A DNA stretch of 64,000 nucleotides from Micromonospora wenchangensis (lineage in GTDB: Bacteria > Actinomycetota > Actinomycetes > Mycobacteriales > Micromonosporaceae). The stretch is from NCBI RefSeq assembly GCF_002210435.1, contig NZ_MZMV01000034.1, positions 1 through 64,000 of the forward strand. The letters run 5' to 3'. Positions 1 through 8,383 of this stretch are shown one piece after another. The notes under the pieces were generated by a model. It was not told the DNA's origin. It was given only the letters and a program-made list of their open reading frames with translations, and searched no databases. Numbering within the stretch: the stretch's first letter is position 1; every line of letters starts with the position of its first letter. A program made the position numbers and the translations under genes.

Positions 1-200
1 GCCACCGGCGGGCCGGGCCCGGCGGGGTACGCCGGCCGGGGGCCGGGCCCGGGGCGGCCGGCGGGATAAGCCGGTCGGGCGGTCGGCGGTCGGCGGTCGG
101 GTGGGCGGCGGGCGGCACGGTCCCGGCGGGGGTGGCGCGGGGCGTCGGGGGTGGGCGGCACAATGCAGCAGGGAACCCGAAACGAAGGCGGATCAACATC
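1..200. other. GC-rich non-coding start of window
   Basis: No convincing gene is seen here. The stretch is made almost entirely of short G/C runs with self-complementary blocks (GGGCCCGG occurs twice in the first 60 bases) and direct repeats of CGGTCGG near 73-100. It probably holds the downstream flank of an unseen gene and the promoter region of tex, but no clear -35/-10 pair could be assigned. Confidence 0.4.
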
Positions 201-2627
201 GTGACCCAGTCAGTCCATCAGCGGATCGCCGACGAGCTCGGCGTCGCCGAACGCCAGGTGCGGGCGGCCGTGGAGCTGCTCGACGGCGGTGCGACAGTGC
301 CGTTCATCGCCCGCTACCGCAAGGAGGCCACCGGCCTGCTCGACGACGCCCAGCTGCGCGCCCTGGAGGAGCGGCTGCGCTACCTGCGGGAGCTGGACGA
401 GCGGCGGGCCGCGGTGCTGGAGTCGATCCGCGGCCAGGGCAAGCTGGACGAGGCGCTGGAAGCGCAGATCATGGCGGCCGACTCGAAGTCCCGGCTGGAG
501 GACATCTACCTGCCGTACAAGCCGAAGCGGCGGACCCGGGCGCAGATCGCCCGGGAGGCCGGGCTGGAGCCGCTGGCCGAGACGCTGCTCGGCGACCCGA
601 CCCGGGACCCGAAGGAGACGGCCGCCGGGTTCGTCGACGCCGACCGCGGGGTGGCCGACGCCGCCGCCGCGCTGGAGGGCGCGCGGGCCATCCTGATCGA
701 GCGGTTCGCCGAGGACGCCGACCTGATCGGCGCCCTGCGTGAGCAGATGTGGTCGCGGGGCCGGCTGGTCGCCCGGGTACGCGACGGGCAGCAGGACACC
801 GGCGCGAAGTTCGCCGACTACTTCGACTTCGCCGAGCCGTACCCGAAGCTGCCCTCGCACCGCATCCTGGCGATGTTCCGGGGCGAGAAGGAGGGCGTGC
901 TCGACCTCACCATGGCCCCCGACGCCGAGGAGGACCCGGACGCCCCGCCCACCGGCCCGACCCGCTACGAGGCGGCCATCGCCGGCCGGTTCGGCATCAG
1001 CGACGCCGGCCGGCCCGCCGACCGGTGGCTGGCCGACACGGTGCGCTGGGCGTGGCGTACCCGGATCCTGATCCACCTCGGTGCCGACCTGCGGATGCGG
1101 TTGTGGCAGGCGGCCGAGGAGGAGGCGGTGCGGGTCTTCGCCACCAACCTGCGTGACCTGCTGCTCGCCGCGCCGGCCGGCAGCCGGGCGACCATGGGTC
1201 TCGACCCGGGCCTGCGGACCGGGGTGAAGGTGGCGGTGGTCGACGCCACCGGCAAGGTGGTCGCCACCGACACGATCTACCCGCACGAGCCGCGCCGGCA
1301 GTGGGACGCCTCGATCGAGACGCTGGCGAAGCTGGCCGGGGCGCACCGGGTGGAGCTGGTCGCGATCGGCAACGGCACCGCCAGCCGGGAGACCGACAAG
1401 CTCGCCGCCGACCTGATCAAGCGGTATCCGCAGCTCGGTCTGACCAAGGTGATGGTCTCCGAGGCCGGCGCGTCGGTCTACTCCGCCTCCGCGTACGCCT
1501 CGCAGGAGCTGCCCACGTTGGACGTGTCACTGCGCGGCGCGGTCTCCATCGCCCGGCGGCTCCAGGACCCCCTCGCGGAGCTGGTCAAGATCGACCCGCG
1601 CTCGATCGGCGTCGGCCAGTACCAGCACGACCTGTCCGAGGTGAAGCTGTCCCGCTCGCTGGACGCGGTGGTGGAGGACTGCGTCAACGGCGTCGGGGTG
1701 GACGTCAACACCGCCTCCGCCCCGCTGCTGACCCGGGTCTCCGGCATCGGTGCCGGGCTGGCCGAGAACATCGTGCTGCACCGGGACGCCAACGGCCCGT
1801 TCCGCACCCGCGCCGAGCTGAAGAAGGTGGCCCGGCTCGGCCCGAAGGCGTTCGAGCAGTGCGCCGGCTTCCTGCGCATCCCCGGCGGCGACGACCCGCT
1901 CGACTCGTCCAGCGTGCACCCGGAGGCGTACCCGGTGGTGCGTCGCATCCTGGCCAGCACCGGGCAGGACCTGCGCTCGCTGATCGGCAGGTCGGCCCTC
2001 CTGCGTGGGCTGCGGGCCACCGACTTCGTCGACGACACGTTCGGCCTGCCCACCGTCACCGACATCCTCGCCGAGCTGGAGAAGCCCGGCCGGGACCCGC
2101 GACCGGAGTTCCGCACCGCCACCTTCGTCGAGGGGGTGGAGAAGATCGGCGACCTCACCCCCGGGATGCTGCTGGAGGGGGTGGTCACCAACGTGGCCGC
2201 GTTCGGCGCGTTCGTTGACGTGGGCGTGCACCAGGACGGCCTGGTGCACGTCTCGGCGATGTCGCACACCTTCGTCAAGGACCCGCGCGACGTGGTGAGG
2301 TCCGGTGACGTGGTCCGGGTCAAGGTGCTCGACGTCGACGTGCCGCGCAAGCGGATCTCGTTGACCCTGCGGCTGGACGACGAGGTGCCGGCGGGCGGTG
2401 GCCGGCCGGCCACCGAGGGGCAGCGGCGCGAGCGCGGCACCCCCCAGGGCGGGCGCGGCGACACCCCGGGTGGACGGCGCGGCGGCGCGGGCGGGTCCGG
2501 CGGCCAGCGGGAGCAGCGGGGCGGTTCCCGGGGTGGGCCGCAGCAACGGCAGGGCCGGGGCGGCTCCGCGCCGGCACCCGCCAACGACGCGATGGCCGAG
2601 GCGTTGCGCCGGGCCGGCCTGGCCTGA
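201..2627 (+). CDS. tex: Tex family S1 RNA-binding transcription accessory protein
   Basis: Tex is a cytoplasmic nucleic-acid-binding protein linked to transcription and RNA metabolism. The 808-residue product has the family order: N-terminal helical region beginning TQSVHQRIADELGV, a YqgF-like RNase H fold from about residue 330 (GLDPGLRTGVKV), helix-hairpin-helix segments around 510-580 (VNTASAPLLTRVSGIG), and an S1 domain near 650-715 (GMLLEGVVTNVAAFGAFVDVG). I chose GTG at 201, since an in-frame start at 132 adds a non-family basic leader. The last 90 or so residues are a Gly/Arg/Gln-rich RGG-like tail not needed for the Tex core, which may add RNA affinity. A strong hairpin terminator follows. 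Family assignment is secure. Confidence 0.96.
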   Translation: MTQSVHQRIADELGVAERQVRAAVELLDGGATVPFIARYRKEATGLLDDAQLRALEERLRYLRELDERRAAVLESIRGQGKLDEALEAQIMAADSKSRLEDIYLPYKPKRRTRAQIAREAGLEPLAETLLGDPTRDPKETAAGFVDADRGVADAAAALEGARAILIERFAEDADLIGALREQMWSRGRLVARVRDGQQDTGAKFADYFDFAEPYPKLPSHRILAMFRGEKEGVLDLTMAPDAEEDPDAPPTGPTRYEAAIAGRFGISDAGRPADRWLADTVRWAWRTRILIHLGADLRMRLWQAAEEEAVRVFATNLRDLLLAAPAGSRATMGLDPGLRTGVKVAVVDATGKVVATDTIYPHEPRRQWDASIETLAKLAGAHRVELVAIGNGTASRETDKLAADLIKRYPQLGLTKVMVSEAGASVYSASAYASQELPTLDVSLRGAVSIARRLQDPLAELVKIDPRSIGVGQYQHDLSEVKLSRSLDAVVEDCVNGVGVDVNTASAPLLTRVSGIGAGLAENIVLHRDANGPFRTRAELKKVARLGPKAFEQCAGFLRIPGGDDPLDSSSVHPEAYPVVRRILASTGQDLRSLIGRSALLRGLRATDFVDDTFGLPTVTDILAELEKPGRDPRPEFRTATFVEGVEKIGDLTPGMLLEGVVTNVAAFGAFVDVGVHQDGLVHVSAMSHTFVKDPRDVVRSGDVVRVKVLDVDVPRKRISLTLRLDDEVPAGGGRPATEGQRRERGTPQGGRGDTPGGRRGGAGGSGGQREQRGGSRGGPQQRQGRGGSAPAPANDAMAEALRRAGLA

Positions 2628-2638
2628 CCACCACCGTC

Positions 2639-2666
2639 GCCCCGCCCGGCGCCCACCGGGCGGGGC
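2639..2666 (+). terminator. Hairpin terminator after tex
   Basis: The arms GCCCCGCCCGG and CCGGGCGGGGC form a perfect 11-bp stem with a 6-base loop, starting 11 bases after the tex stop. No T-tract follows, which is usual for actinobacterial terminators. Confidence 0.7.
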
Positions 2667-2677
2667 GGCGGTGGGCG

Positions 2678-2689
2678 TACCGTCGCGGT
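2678..2689 (+). promoter_or_regulatory. Leaderless -10 element before the 2690 gene
   Basis: TACCGT at 2678-2683 lies 6 bases before the ATG at 2690. A TAnnnT hexamer 6-7 bases ahead of an initiation codon is the typical arrangement of leaderless mRNAs in actinobacteria. It supports the chosen start of the downstream gene; no clear -35 was found. Confidence 0.45.
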
Positions 2690-3124
2690 ATGGATGGTGA
2701 CGGCGGTCCGCAGTGGCGGGAACGGCAGCAGCGGGCGGTCCGGGCGCACGCGGCGGCCGACGCCCGCCAGCGCGACGGCGAGCACGCGCAGGCCGAGGAA
2801 CTGGTGGCCCGGTTCACGGCCGAGGCGACCCGGCGCGGGCTGCGCACCAGCCGCCTGGTGGCCCAGGGCTACGACGGGCGGGGCCGCTACCGGACCGGGC
2901 TGACCGGCTGGTACGTCGACCGGGCCGGCCTGCGCGCGGTCACCGTCGACGGCCGGTTCTACCTGCTCACCGTGCCGTCGGGCGTACGCGCCCGGCTGTT
3001 CGGCGTCGACGTGCCGCCGGCCCGGCCGCCCCTGGTCGTCGGGCGCGGCGGACGCGACGGTGAGTCGATCCCGCTGGCCGACCTGCTCGCCCGCCGGCTC
3101 ACCGCAGGCGACGACTGGCCCTGA
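2690..3124 (+). CDS. Conserved hypothetical protein, 144 aa
   Basis: I do not recognise a named family. The 144-residue product starts with an Arg/Ala/Glu-rich amphipathic helix (residues 1-55, RQQRAVRAHAAADARQ). A compact predicted alpha/beta part follows (RTGLTGWYVDRAGLRAVTVDGRFYLLTV, split here as one continuous region of residues 68-95). There is no signal peptide or membrane segment, so it should be cytoplasmic. The layout is typical of small conserved actinobacterial proteins of unknown role. Its 3' end overlaps the convergent glycosyltransferase gene by 26 bases. A probable leaderless -10 element precedes the ATG. Confidence 0.7.
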   Translation: MDGDGGPQWRERQQRAVRAHAAADARQRDGEHAQAEELVARFTAEATRRGLRTSRLVAQGYDGRGRYRTGLTGWYVDRAGLRAVTVDGRFYLLTVPSGVRARLFGVDVPPARPPLVVGRGGRDGESIPLADLLARRLTAGDDWP

Positions 3125-4358
3125 ACCCCGGATCCGCCACCATCTCGCACAGGGTCTGCTCGACCCGGTCGGCACCGACGGCGACGGAGAACATCCGGTC
3201 GTAGTGCGCCCGGCCGGCCTGCCCGAGCAGTTCCAGCTTCTCCCGGCCCAGGTCGCAGACCTCCCGCAGGGCGTCGGCGATCGAGTCGGGGTCACCGGGC
3301 CGGGCGGTGATCCCCGCGCCGCTGTCCCGGGCCACCGCGGCGGCGTCCCCTTCCGCGGCGACCAGCAGCGCCCGCCCGGCGGCGAGGGTCGCCTGCACCT
3401 TGCTCGGCATCGTGTACGCGGACATGCCGCCGGGGCGCAGGCTCACGTAGTGGACGTCCCCGGTGGCCATCAGCGCGGGCATCCGTTCCCGGGGCAACTG
3501 CCCGAGGAACCTGACGTTGGACGCGCCCACCGCCGTGGCCCGGCGGCGCAGCCGATCCTGCGTGGTGCCGGAGCCGGCGATCAGGCAGACCAGCCGGGGG
3601 TCGTCGGTACGGGCGCAGGCGTCGACCAGCGAGTCGAGCCCCTGTGCCTCGCCGAGCGCGCCCGCGTACACCAGGACCACCTGGTCGGGGCGGAGCCCGA
3701 GTTCGGCGCGCAGGTCGGCGGCGCGGACGCCCATCGTCTCGTCCGCCCACACCGGGATGTGCACGAGCTTGTCCCGGGGCACGCCCCGGTCGGCGAGCAG
3801 GTCGGCGGCACCGGGTGCGACGTGGGCGACCCGGGAGGCGCTGCGGTACATCGCCGCGCACCAGGCGGCCATCCCCCGCTCGACGGTCCGCGACACCAGG
3901 CCGGTGCCGAGGAAACCGCTGGCGACCACGCTGTCCGGCCACAGGTCCAGCACGTGCAGCAGCACCGGCACCCGGTGCACGTACCGGGTGAACCACATCG
4001 GCAGGGCGACGCTGATCGGCGAGTTGCCGACCCAGAGGGCGTCCAGGCCGCGCAGCGCCGGGGTGCCGGAGACCAGCGCGGAGACCGCGAACGACCCGTA
4101 GTTCGCCACCCGGCGCAGCGCGGAACGGTCGTGGCTGGGATAGAGGGCCACCCGGCGGACCCGGGTCGCGCCGTCGACCTCGTCGTGGCGGCGGGCCAGC
4201 CGGTAGCCGGGGGCCAGCCGGCCGGTCGGGTAGTTCGGGAACCCGGTGAGCACCCGGACCTCGTGCCCCCGTTCGGCGAGGGCGCGGGCGAGCATCCCGG
4301 GCAGGGCCGCCGGGCCGGGCTCCGGGTCGTACCACTGGGTGAGCAGGCCGATCCGCAT
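3099..4358 (-). CDS. Glycosyltransferase, GT4 (WcaI/WbuB-like)
   Basis: The 419-residue product begins MRIGLLTQWYDPEPGPAALP, typical of WcaI/WbuB-like GT4 enzymes that add a sugar to a lipid-linked intermediate on the cytoplasmic face of the membrane. It has two Rossmann halves (GT-B): the N-terminal acceptor half (GHEVRVLTGFPNYPTG, DLWPDSVVASG) and the donor half (VLVYAGALGEAQGL near 235, then the SLRPGG...MPSKV loop). ATG at 4358 was chosen because it begins at the conserved MRIGLLT motif and sits 5 bases after the stop of the upstream epimerase. It is the last gene of a leftward three-gene operon with the epimerase and the phosphoglycosyl transferase. The exact donor sugar cannot be read from sequence. 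Confidence 0.88.
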   Translation of the reverse strand: MRIGLLTQWYDPEPGPAALPGMLARALAERGHEVRVLTGFPNYPTGRLAPGYRLARRHDEVDGATRVRRVALYPSHDRSALRRVANYGSFAVSALVSGTPALRGLDALWVGNSPISVALPMWFTRYVHRVPVLLHVLDLWPDSVVASGFLGTGLVSRTVERGMAAWCAAMYRSASRVAHVAPGAADLLADRGVPRDKLVHIPVWADETMGVRAADLRAELGLRPDQVVLVYAGALGEAQGLDSLVDACARTDDPRLVCLIAGSGTTQDRLRRRATAVGASNVRFLGQLPRERMPALMATGDVHYVSLRPGGMSAYTMPSKVQATLAAGRALLVAAEGDAAAVARDSGAGITARPGDPDSIADALREVCDLGREKLELLGQAGRAHYDRMFSVAVGADRVEQTLCEMVADPGFRASRRLR

Positions 4359-4363
4359 CCGCC

Positions 4364-5293
4364 TCACCCCGCCGCCACGCCGGCCACCGGCCGGTCCGAC
4401 CGTTCGCCGTCGGCCCGCCACAGCGCGCGCAGCGATGCGGTCAGGTCGTACGCCGGGGTCCAGCCGAGCATCCGGCGGGCGCGGTCGACGTCGGCGCACA
4501 TCCAGGGCACCGCGGCCGAGCGGGTGGCGTCCGGCGGGAAGCCGCCGGGGCGGATCTGACCGGTGAACCCGGCCGCGTCGGCCAGCAGCCGGACGACGTC
4601 GCGGGTGGCCGTCGCCCGCCCGCTGCCCACGTTGACGACGCGGTGCGCGCCGACGGGGGCGCACCGCGTCGCGGCCAGCACCGCCGCCGCGACGTCCCGG
4701 ACGTCGACCAGGTCCCGGTAGGTGTCGTGCAGGCCCAGGGCGATGTCGTCCGCGCCGTCGGCGATCGCCGTACGGACCATGGCGGTCGCCCGGGCCAGCA
4801 TGTTGCCCGCCGGCATCCCCGGCCCGACCGGGTTGAAGACCCGCAGCACGATCGTGTCGAGCCGGCCCGCGTCGCCCGCCAGTTCGGCCAGCCGGGTGGC
4901 GGCCAGGTGGCTGAGCCCGTACTCGCTCACCGGGGCGGCCGGGTGCTCCTCCGCGACGGCGAGGCCGTGCGGCACGACGCCGTACTCCGCCGCCGAGCCG
5001 ATCCGGACCAGCCGGGCGCCGGGCGCGGCGGCGGCCACCGCCTCGATCAGTTTCGCGGTCGTCACGACGTGCGCCTGGACGAAGTCGTACCCGGAGCCGA
5101 CGATGCGGCCCGCCGCGCTCACCACCACGTCGGGTCGTTCCCGGGCGACCAGCGCGGTCAGCTCGGGCAGCTCCATCCTGGCCGGGTCGCACCGGGCGCG
5201 GGAGGGGGCCCGGACGGTGGTGTGGTCGGCGAGGGCGGCGTGGATGTGCCGGCCGAGGAATCCGCCCGCGCCCAGCAGCAGCACCCGGTTCAT
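4364..5293 (-). CDS. NAD(P)-dependent epimerase/dehydratase (SDR) with altered catalytic motif
   Basis: This 309-residue extended SDR probably makes or modifies a nucleotide sugar for the polymer. It has the Rossmann motif GAGGFLGR at residues 8-15, the active-site serine in IGSAAEYG (S100), and an NVGSG substrate loop near 244. The usual YxxxK reads Y125-GLS-H129, so the catalytic lysine is replaced by histidine. This may lower activity or mark a binding/reductase variant; it is a clean substitution with no frameshift. The ATG at 5293 overlaps the upstream sugar transferase stop by 4 bases (ATGA), so translation is probably coupled. Substrate unknown. Confidence 0.85.
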   Translation of the reverse strand: MNRVLLLGAGGFLGRHIHAALADHTTVRAPSRARCDPARMELPELTALVARERPDVVVSAAGRIVGSGYDFVQAHVVTTAKLIEAVAAAAPGARLVRIGSAAEYGVVPHGLAVAEEHPAAPVSEYGLSHLAATRLAELAGDAGRLDTIVLRVFNPVGPGMPAGNMLARATAMVRTAIADGADDIALGLHDTYRDLVDVRDVAAAVLAATRCAPVGAHRVVNVGSGRATATRDVVRLLADAAGFTGQIRPGGFPPDATRSAAVPWMCADVDRARRMLGWTPAYDLTASLRALWRADGERSDRPVAGVAAG

Positions 5294-6081
5294 CGGCGCT
5301 GCACGACGTCCCGGTCGTCGGCCGACGACCCGGACGGGTGGGCGGCGGCCGACGTGGGTGCCGGTCCCTCGGCGGCCGGCGTGGCGGCCGACGGGGCGTT
5401 GCCGGTGAACTCGTGCCAGGTGGCCGCGCCGGGGGCGGAGATGCCCTCCCGGGTGAGCACCACCCGGACGGTGGTCAGCAGGATCCTCAGGTCCAGCAGG
5501 AAGGACCGCCGGTCGACGTACTCGACGTCGGAGGCGAACTTCGCCTCCCAGTCCAGGGCGTTGCGTCCGCGTACCTGGGCGAGCCCGGTGATGCCCGGCC
5601 GCACCTCGTGCCGGCGGGCCTGCTCGGGGGTGTAGAGGGCCAGGTACCGCACCAGGTGCGGGCGGGGGCCGACCACGCTCATCTCGCCGCGCAGCACGTT
5701 CCAGAACTCGGGCAGCTCGTCGAGGCTGCTCGCCCGCAGCCACCGGCCGACCCGGGTGAGGCGTTGCGCGTCGGTCACCAGCCCACGCTCCGGGTCGGGG
5801 TGCCGCATGGTGCGGAACTTCACCACGTCGAACAGTTCGCCGTGCAGGCCGGGCCGGGTGTGCCGGAACAGCACCGGCCGGCCGTGGGTGACCAGCACCA
5901 GCAGGGCGACCAGCACCAGCAGGGGCGCACCGAGGGTCAGCACGACCAGCGCGCCGAGCACGTCGAGCACCCGCTTGCACCTGTCGTACGGACGGCGGGT
6001 CGACGGGTCGGCGTCCCGTCCGGTCACCGGGCCGGCGGCACCGGCGCGCGGCTGTGCCGCGGGGGCAGCAACTTTGGACAT
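5290..6081 (-). CDS. Phosphoglycosyl transferase (bacterial sugar transferase), initiating enzyme
   Basis: This is a polyprenyl-phosphate sugar-1-phosphate transferase of the bacterial sugar transferase family (PglC/WbaP catalytic type), which loads the first sugar of the repeat unit onto undecaprenyl phosphate. The 263-residue protein has an N-terminal re-entrant/transmembrane helix (VLDVLGALVVLTLGAP, about 38-66), the basic motif VVKFRTMR, LDELPEFWNVL, GEMSVVGPRP and the RPGITGLAQV motif, all hallmarks of the catalytic core. It lacks the extra transmembrane N-terminal block of full-length WbaP/CpsE. A Pro/Ala-rich tail of about 40 residues follows the core. It is the first gene of a leftward operon, divergent from the CapE-like gene. 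Confidence 0.94.
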   Translation of the reverse strand: MSKVAAPAAQPRAGAAGPVTGRDADPSTRRPYDRCKRVLDVLGALVVLTLGAPLLVLVALLVLVTHGRPVLFRHTRPGLHGELFDVVKFRTMRHPDPERGLVTDAQRLTRVGRWLRASSLDELPEFWNVLRGEMSVVGPRPHLVRYLALYTPEQARRHEVRPGITGLAQVRGRNALDWEAKFASDVEYVDRRSFLLDLRILLTTVRVVLTREGISAPGAATWHEFTGNAPSAATPAAEGPAPTSAAAHPSGSSADDRDVVQRR

Positions 6082-6301
6082 GGAACAGACCTACCACTTT
6101 CCCGGTGACCGGTCCGCAGTTTCACATTTGCCGCACCGGCGGGTCGGCAATGGCCGTCGCGCAGCACCACGCGAAACGTGAAACGTGACCGTTCCTCCCT
6201 TTACCGGAAGCGCGCACGGTCTCGTTATCGCAACAGTATGGTCACCATTGACGAGATCGTGATCCCCGAGGATGGTCCGACGGGAAAAGGCAGGAGGAGA
6301 T
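6082..6301. promoter_or_regulatory. Divergent promoter region of the polysaccharide locus
   Basis: This 220-base region is the least GC-rich part of the early locus and must hold promoters for both the leftward sugar transferase operon and the rightward CapE operon. GTTTCAC at 6119-6125 and GTGAAAC at 6178-6184 form an inverted pair, and GAAACGT is repeated directly at 6173-6179 and 6180-6186. AGGAGG at 6292-6297 is the ribosome binding site of the gene at 6302. A regulator site is plausible but not proven. Confidence 0.5.
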
Positions 6302-7345
6302 ATGCTTTCCTCGCTTGCGGACAGGCGTTTCCTGGTCACCGGGGGCACTGGTTCGTTCGGCCAGACAATGGTTTCCCGACTGCTCGACGCCGGTGCCGCC
6401 GAGGTGCGGGTCCTCAGCCGGGACGAGTCGAAGCAGGACGCGATGCGGCACCGCCTCGGCAACGACCGGGTCCGCTACTACATCGGTGACGTGCGCGACT
6501 ACGACAGCGTGCTCAAGGCCGCCCGGGGCATGGAGTTCGTGTTCCACGCCGCGGCGCTGAAGCAGGTGCCCTCCTGCGAGTTCTTCCCGCTGGAGGCGGT
6601 CCGCACGAACGTGCTCGGCAGCGCCAACGTGGTGGATGCCTGCGAACGCGTCGGGGTGGAGACGCTGGTCCTGCTGAGCACCGACAAGGCCGTCTATCCG
6701 GTCAACGCGATGGGCATGACCAAGGCGCTGATGGAAAAGGTGGCGCAGGCGCACTCCCGTAACAACGCGACGGCCCGGACCAGGGTCTGCTGCGTGCGCT
6801 ACGGCAATGTCATGTACTCGCGCGGATCGGTGATTCCGTTGTTCATCGACCAGATCCTGCGCGGCGGCCTGCCGACGGTCACCGACCCGTCGATGACCCG
6901 TTTCCTGATGTCGTTGCCCGAATCGGTGGAACTGGTGGAGCACGCGTTCACCTTCGGCCAGCCGGGGGACGTCTTCATCCGCAAGGCCGACGCCTGCACC
7001 ATCGGCGACCTGGCCACCGCGCTGTGCAACCTGTTCGGGGTGCCGGCGAAGTTCACCGTGCTCGGCATCCGGCACGGGGAGAAGCTCTACGAGACCCTGG
7101 CCAGCCGGGAGGAACTCGCGTTCGCCGAGAACCTCGGGGACTTCCTGCGGGTGCCGGTGGACAGCCGCGACCTCAACTACTCCCTGTACTTCGAGGAGGG
7201 CGACGTCGAGCACGGCGGCCTCGCCGACTTCCACTCGCACAACGCCCGCCGGCTGTCCGTACCCGAGATCGAGGCGTTGCTGATGACGCTGCCCGAGGTG
7301 CGCGCGCAGGTCGCGGCCGCCACGGCGGCCGTGGTGACGAGTTGA
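6302..7345 (+). CDS. CapE/FnlA-type UDP-GlcNAc inverting 4,6-dehydratase 5-epimerase
   Basis: Enzymes of this type convert UDP-GlcNAc to UDP-2-acetamido-2,6-dideoxy-beta-L-arabino-hexos-4-ulose, the first step toward L-FucNAc or L-QuiNAc. The 347-residue product has the Rossmann motif VTGGTGSFG (12-20), the STDKA motif (D128-K129), and MxxxK (M137-K141) in place of YxxxK. The methionine at that site is the known oddity of CapE. The YYIGDVRD, LKQVPSCEFFP and GIRHGEKLYETL blocks also fit the family. ATG at 6302 was chosen for its AGGAGG site 5 bases upstream and the family-typical N-terminus. The reductase gene overlaps its 3' end by 4 bases. Confidence 0.9.
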   Translation: MLSSLADRRFLVTGGTGSFGQTMVSRLLDAGAAEVRVLSRDESKQDAMRHRLGNDRVRYYIGDVRDYDSVLKAARGMEFVFHAAALKQVPSCEFFPLEAVRTNVLGSANVVDACERVGVETLVLLSTDKAVYPVNAMGMTKALMEKVAQAHSRNNATARTRVCCVRYGNVMYSRGSVIPLFIDQILRGGLPTVTDPSMTRFLMSLPESVELVEHAFTFGQPGDVFIRKADACTIGDLATALCNLFGVPAKFTVLGIRHGEKLYETLASREELAFAENLGDFLRVPVDSRDLNYSLYFEEGDVEHGGLADFHSHNARRLSVPEIEALLMTLPEVRAQVAAATAAVVTS

Positions 7346-8328
7346 ACGCGGGCACCGACGCCGCCCGCCCGGACCGGGTGCCCCGCCGCCGCACCGACCA
7401 CCGGGCCGCCGACCCGGCGCGACGGGTCCTCGTCGTCGGGGTCACCGGCATGCTCGGGCATGCCGTGCTGCGCGAACTCGCCGACGATCCGACGCTCGAC
7501 GTGCACGGCCTCGCCCGCAGCATCGACGACCGGGCGGGCTGCTACCCGCCGCACCTGCTGGCCCGCATCGTCCCGGCCGTCGACGTGACCCGGTTCGACC
7601 ACGTCCGGCGGCTCGTCGACGAGTTGCGGCCCGACGTCGTCGTCAACTGCGTCGGCGTCATCAAGCAGCGGCCGGACGTGCAGGACGCGGTGCCGACGGT
7701 CACCCTCAACGCGCTCCTCCCCCACCTGCTGGCCGACGCCTGCGCGCAGGTCGGCGGCCGGCTCGTCCACGTCAGCACCGACTGCGTGTTCTCCGGCCGG
7801 CGGGGCGGCTACCTCGAGGACGACCTGCCCGACCCGCCCGACCTCTACGGCCGCTCCAAGCTGCTGGGCGAGGCGACGGGCGCGTCGGCGCTCACCCTGC
7901 GCACGTCGATCGTCGGGCACGAGCTGACCACCCGCCGTTCCCTGGTCGACTGGTTCCTCTCCCAACGGGGTCAGGTGCGCGGCTTCACCAGGGCGGTCTA
8001 CAGCGGGGTGACGACCGTGGAGTTCGCCCGGCTGCTGCGTACGGTGGTCCTGCCCCGGCCGGAGCTGACCGGCCTCTACCACGTCGCCGCCGAACCGATC
8101 ACGAAGTACGACCTGCTCCGGCTGGTCGCCGAGGTGTACGGGTGGCCCGGTGAGCTGGTGCCGGACGACGGGTTCGTCTGCGACCGGTCGATGCGCGCGG
8201 ACGCCCTCGCCCACGCCACCGGTTACCGTCCGCCGAGCTGGCCGGACATGATCACCGCGCTGCACGCCGCCCGGGAACGTTGGGCGTTCGGCCAGGCCCG
8301 GCCGGGCCTGGCGGGCGCGCCGCGCTGA
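7342..8328 (+). CDS. RmlD-like sugar nucleotide reductase (SDR)
   Basis: This is an RmlD-type SDR that probably reduces the 4-keto group of the CapE product. The 328-residue protein has VVGVTGMLGHAV (Rossmann), VNCVGVIKQRPDV, the active-site STDCVFSGRRGGYLE, and Y-GRS-K. It lacks the C-terminal cupin domain of CapF/FnlB (L-FucNAc route), so the RmlD-like WbvR branch (UDP-L-RhaNAc, then UDP-L-QuiNAc) fits better. The start is uncertain: TTG at 7342 gives a 4-base TTGA overlap, while GTG at 7378 would drop 12 residues. The first 30 residues are a poorly conserved Arg-rich leader either way. Confidence 0.85.
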   Translation: MNAGTDAARPDRVPRRRTDHRAADPARRVLVVGVTGMLGHAVLRELADDPTLDVHGLARSIDDRAGCYPPHLLARIVPAVDVTRFDHVRRLVDELRPDVVVNCVGVIKQRPDVQDAVPTVTLNALLPHLLADACAQVGGRLVHVSTDCVFSGRRGGYLEDDLPDPPDLYGRSKLLGEATGASALTLRTSIVGHELTTRRSLVDWFLSQRGQVRGFTRAVYSGVTTVEFARLLRTVVLPRPELTGLYHVAAEPITKYDLLRLVAEVYGWPGELVPDDGFVCDRSMRADALAHATGYRPPSWPDMITALHAARERWAFGQARPGLAGAPR

Positions 8329-8383
8329 CGCAGCAAACGACCATCGCCGGCGCTGCCGGCCCGTCGGAGTCGAAGGACATCAC

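Noticed and set aside
210..1346. Long open frames antisense to tex and to most other genes
   Set aside because: Shadows caused by very high third-position GC; low-complexity Arg/Pro/Gly products without family motifs.
3099..5192. A single 697-residue frame joining a basic leader with the WcaI-like GT
   Set aside because: The N-terminal part is antisense-like low complexity and overlaps the intact epimerase gene in another frame; the GT starts naturally at 4358.
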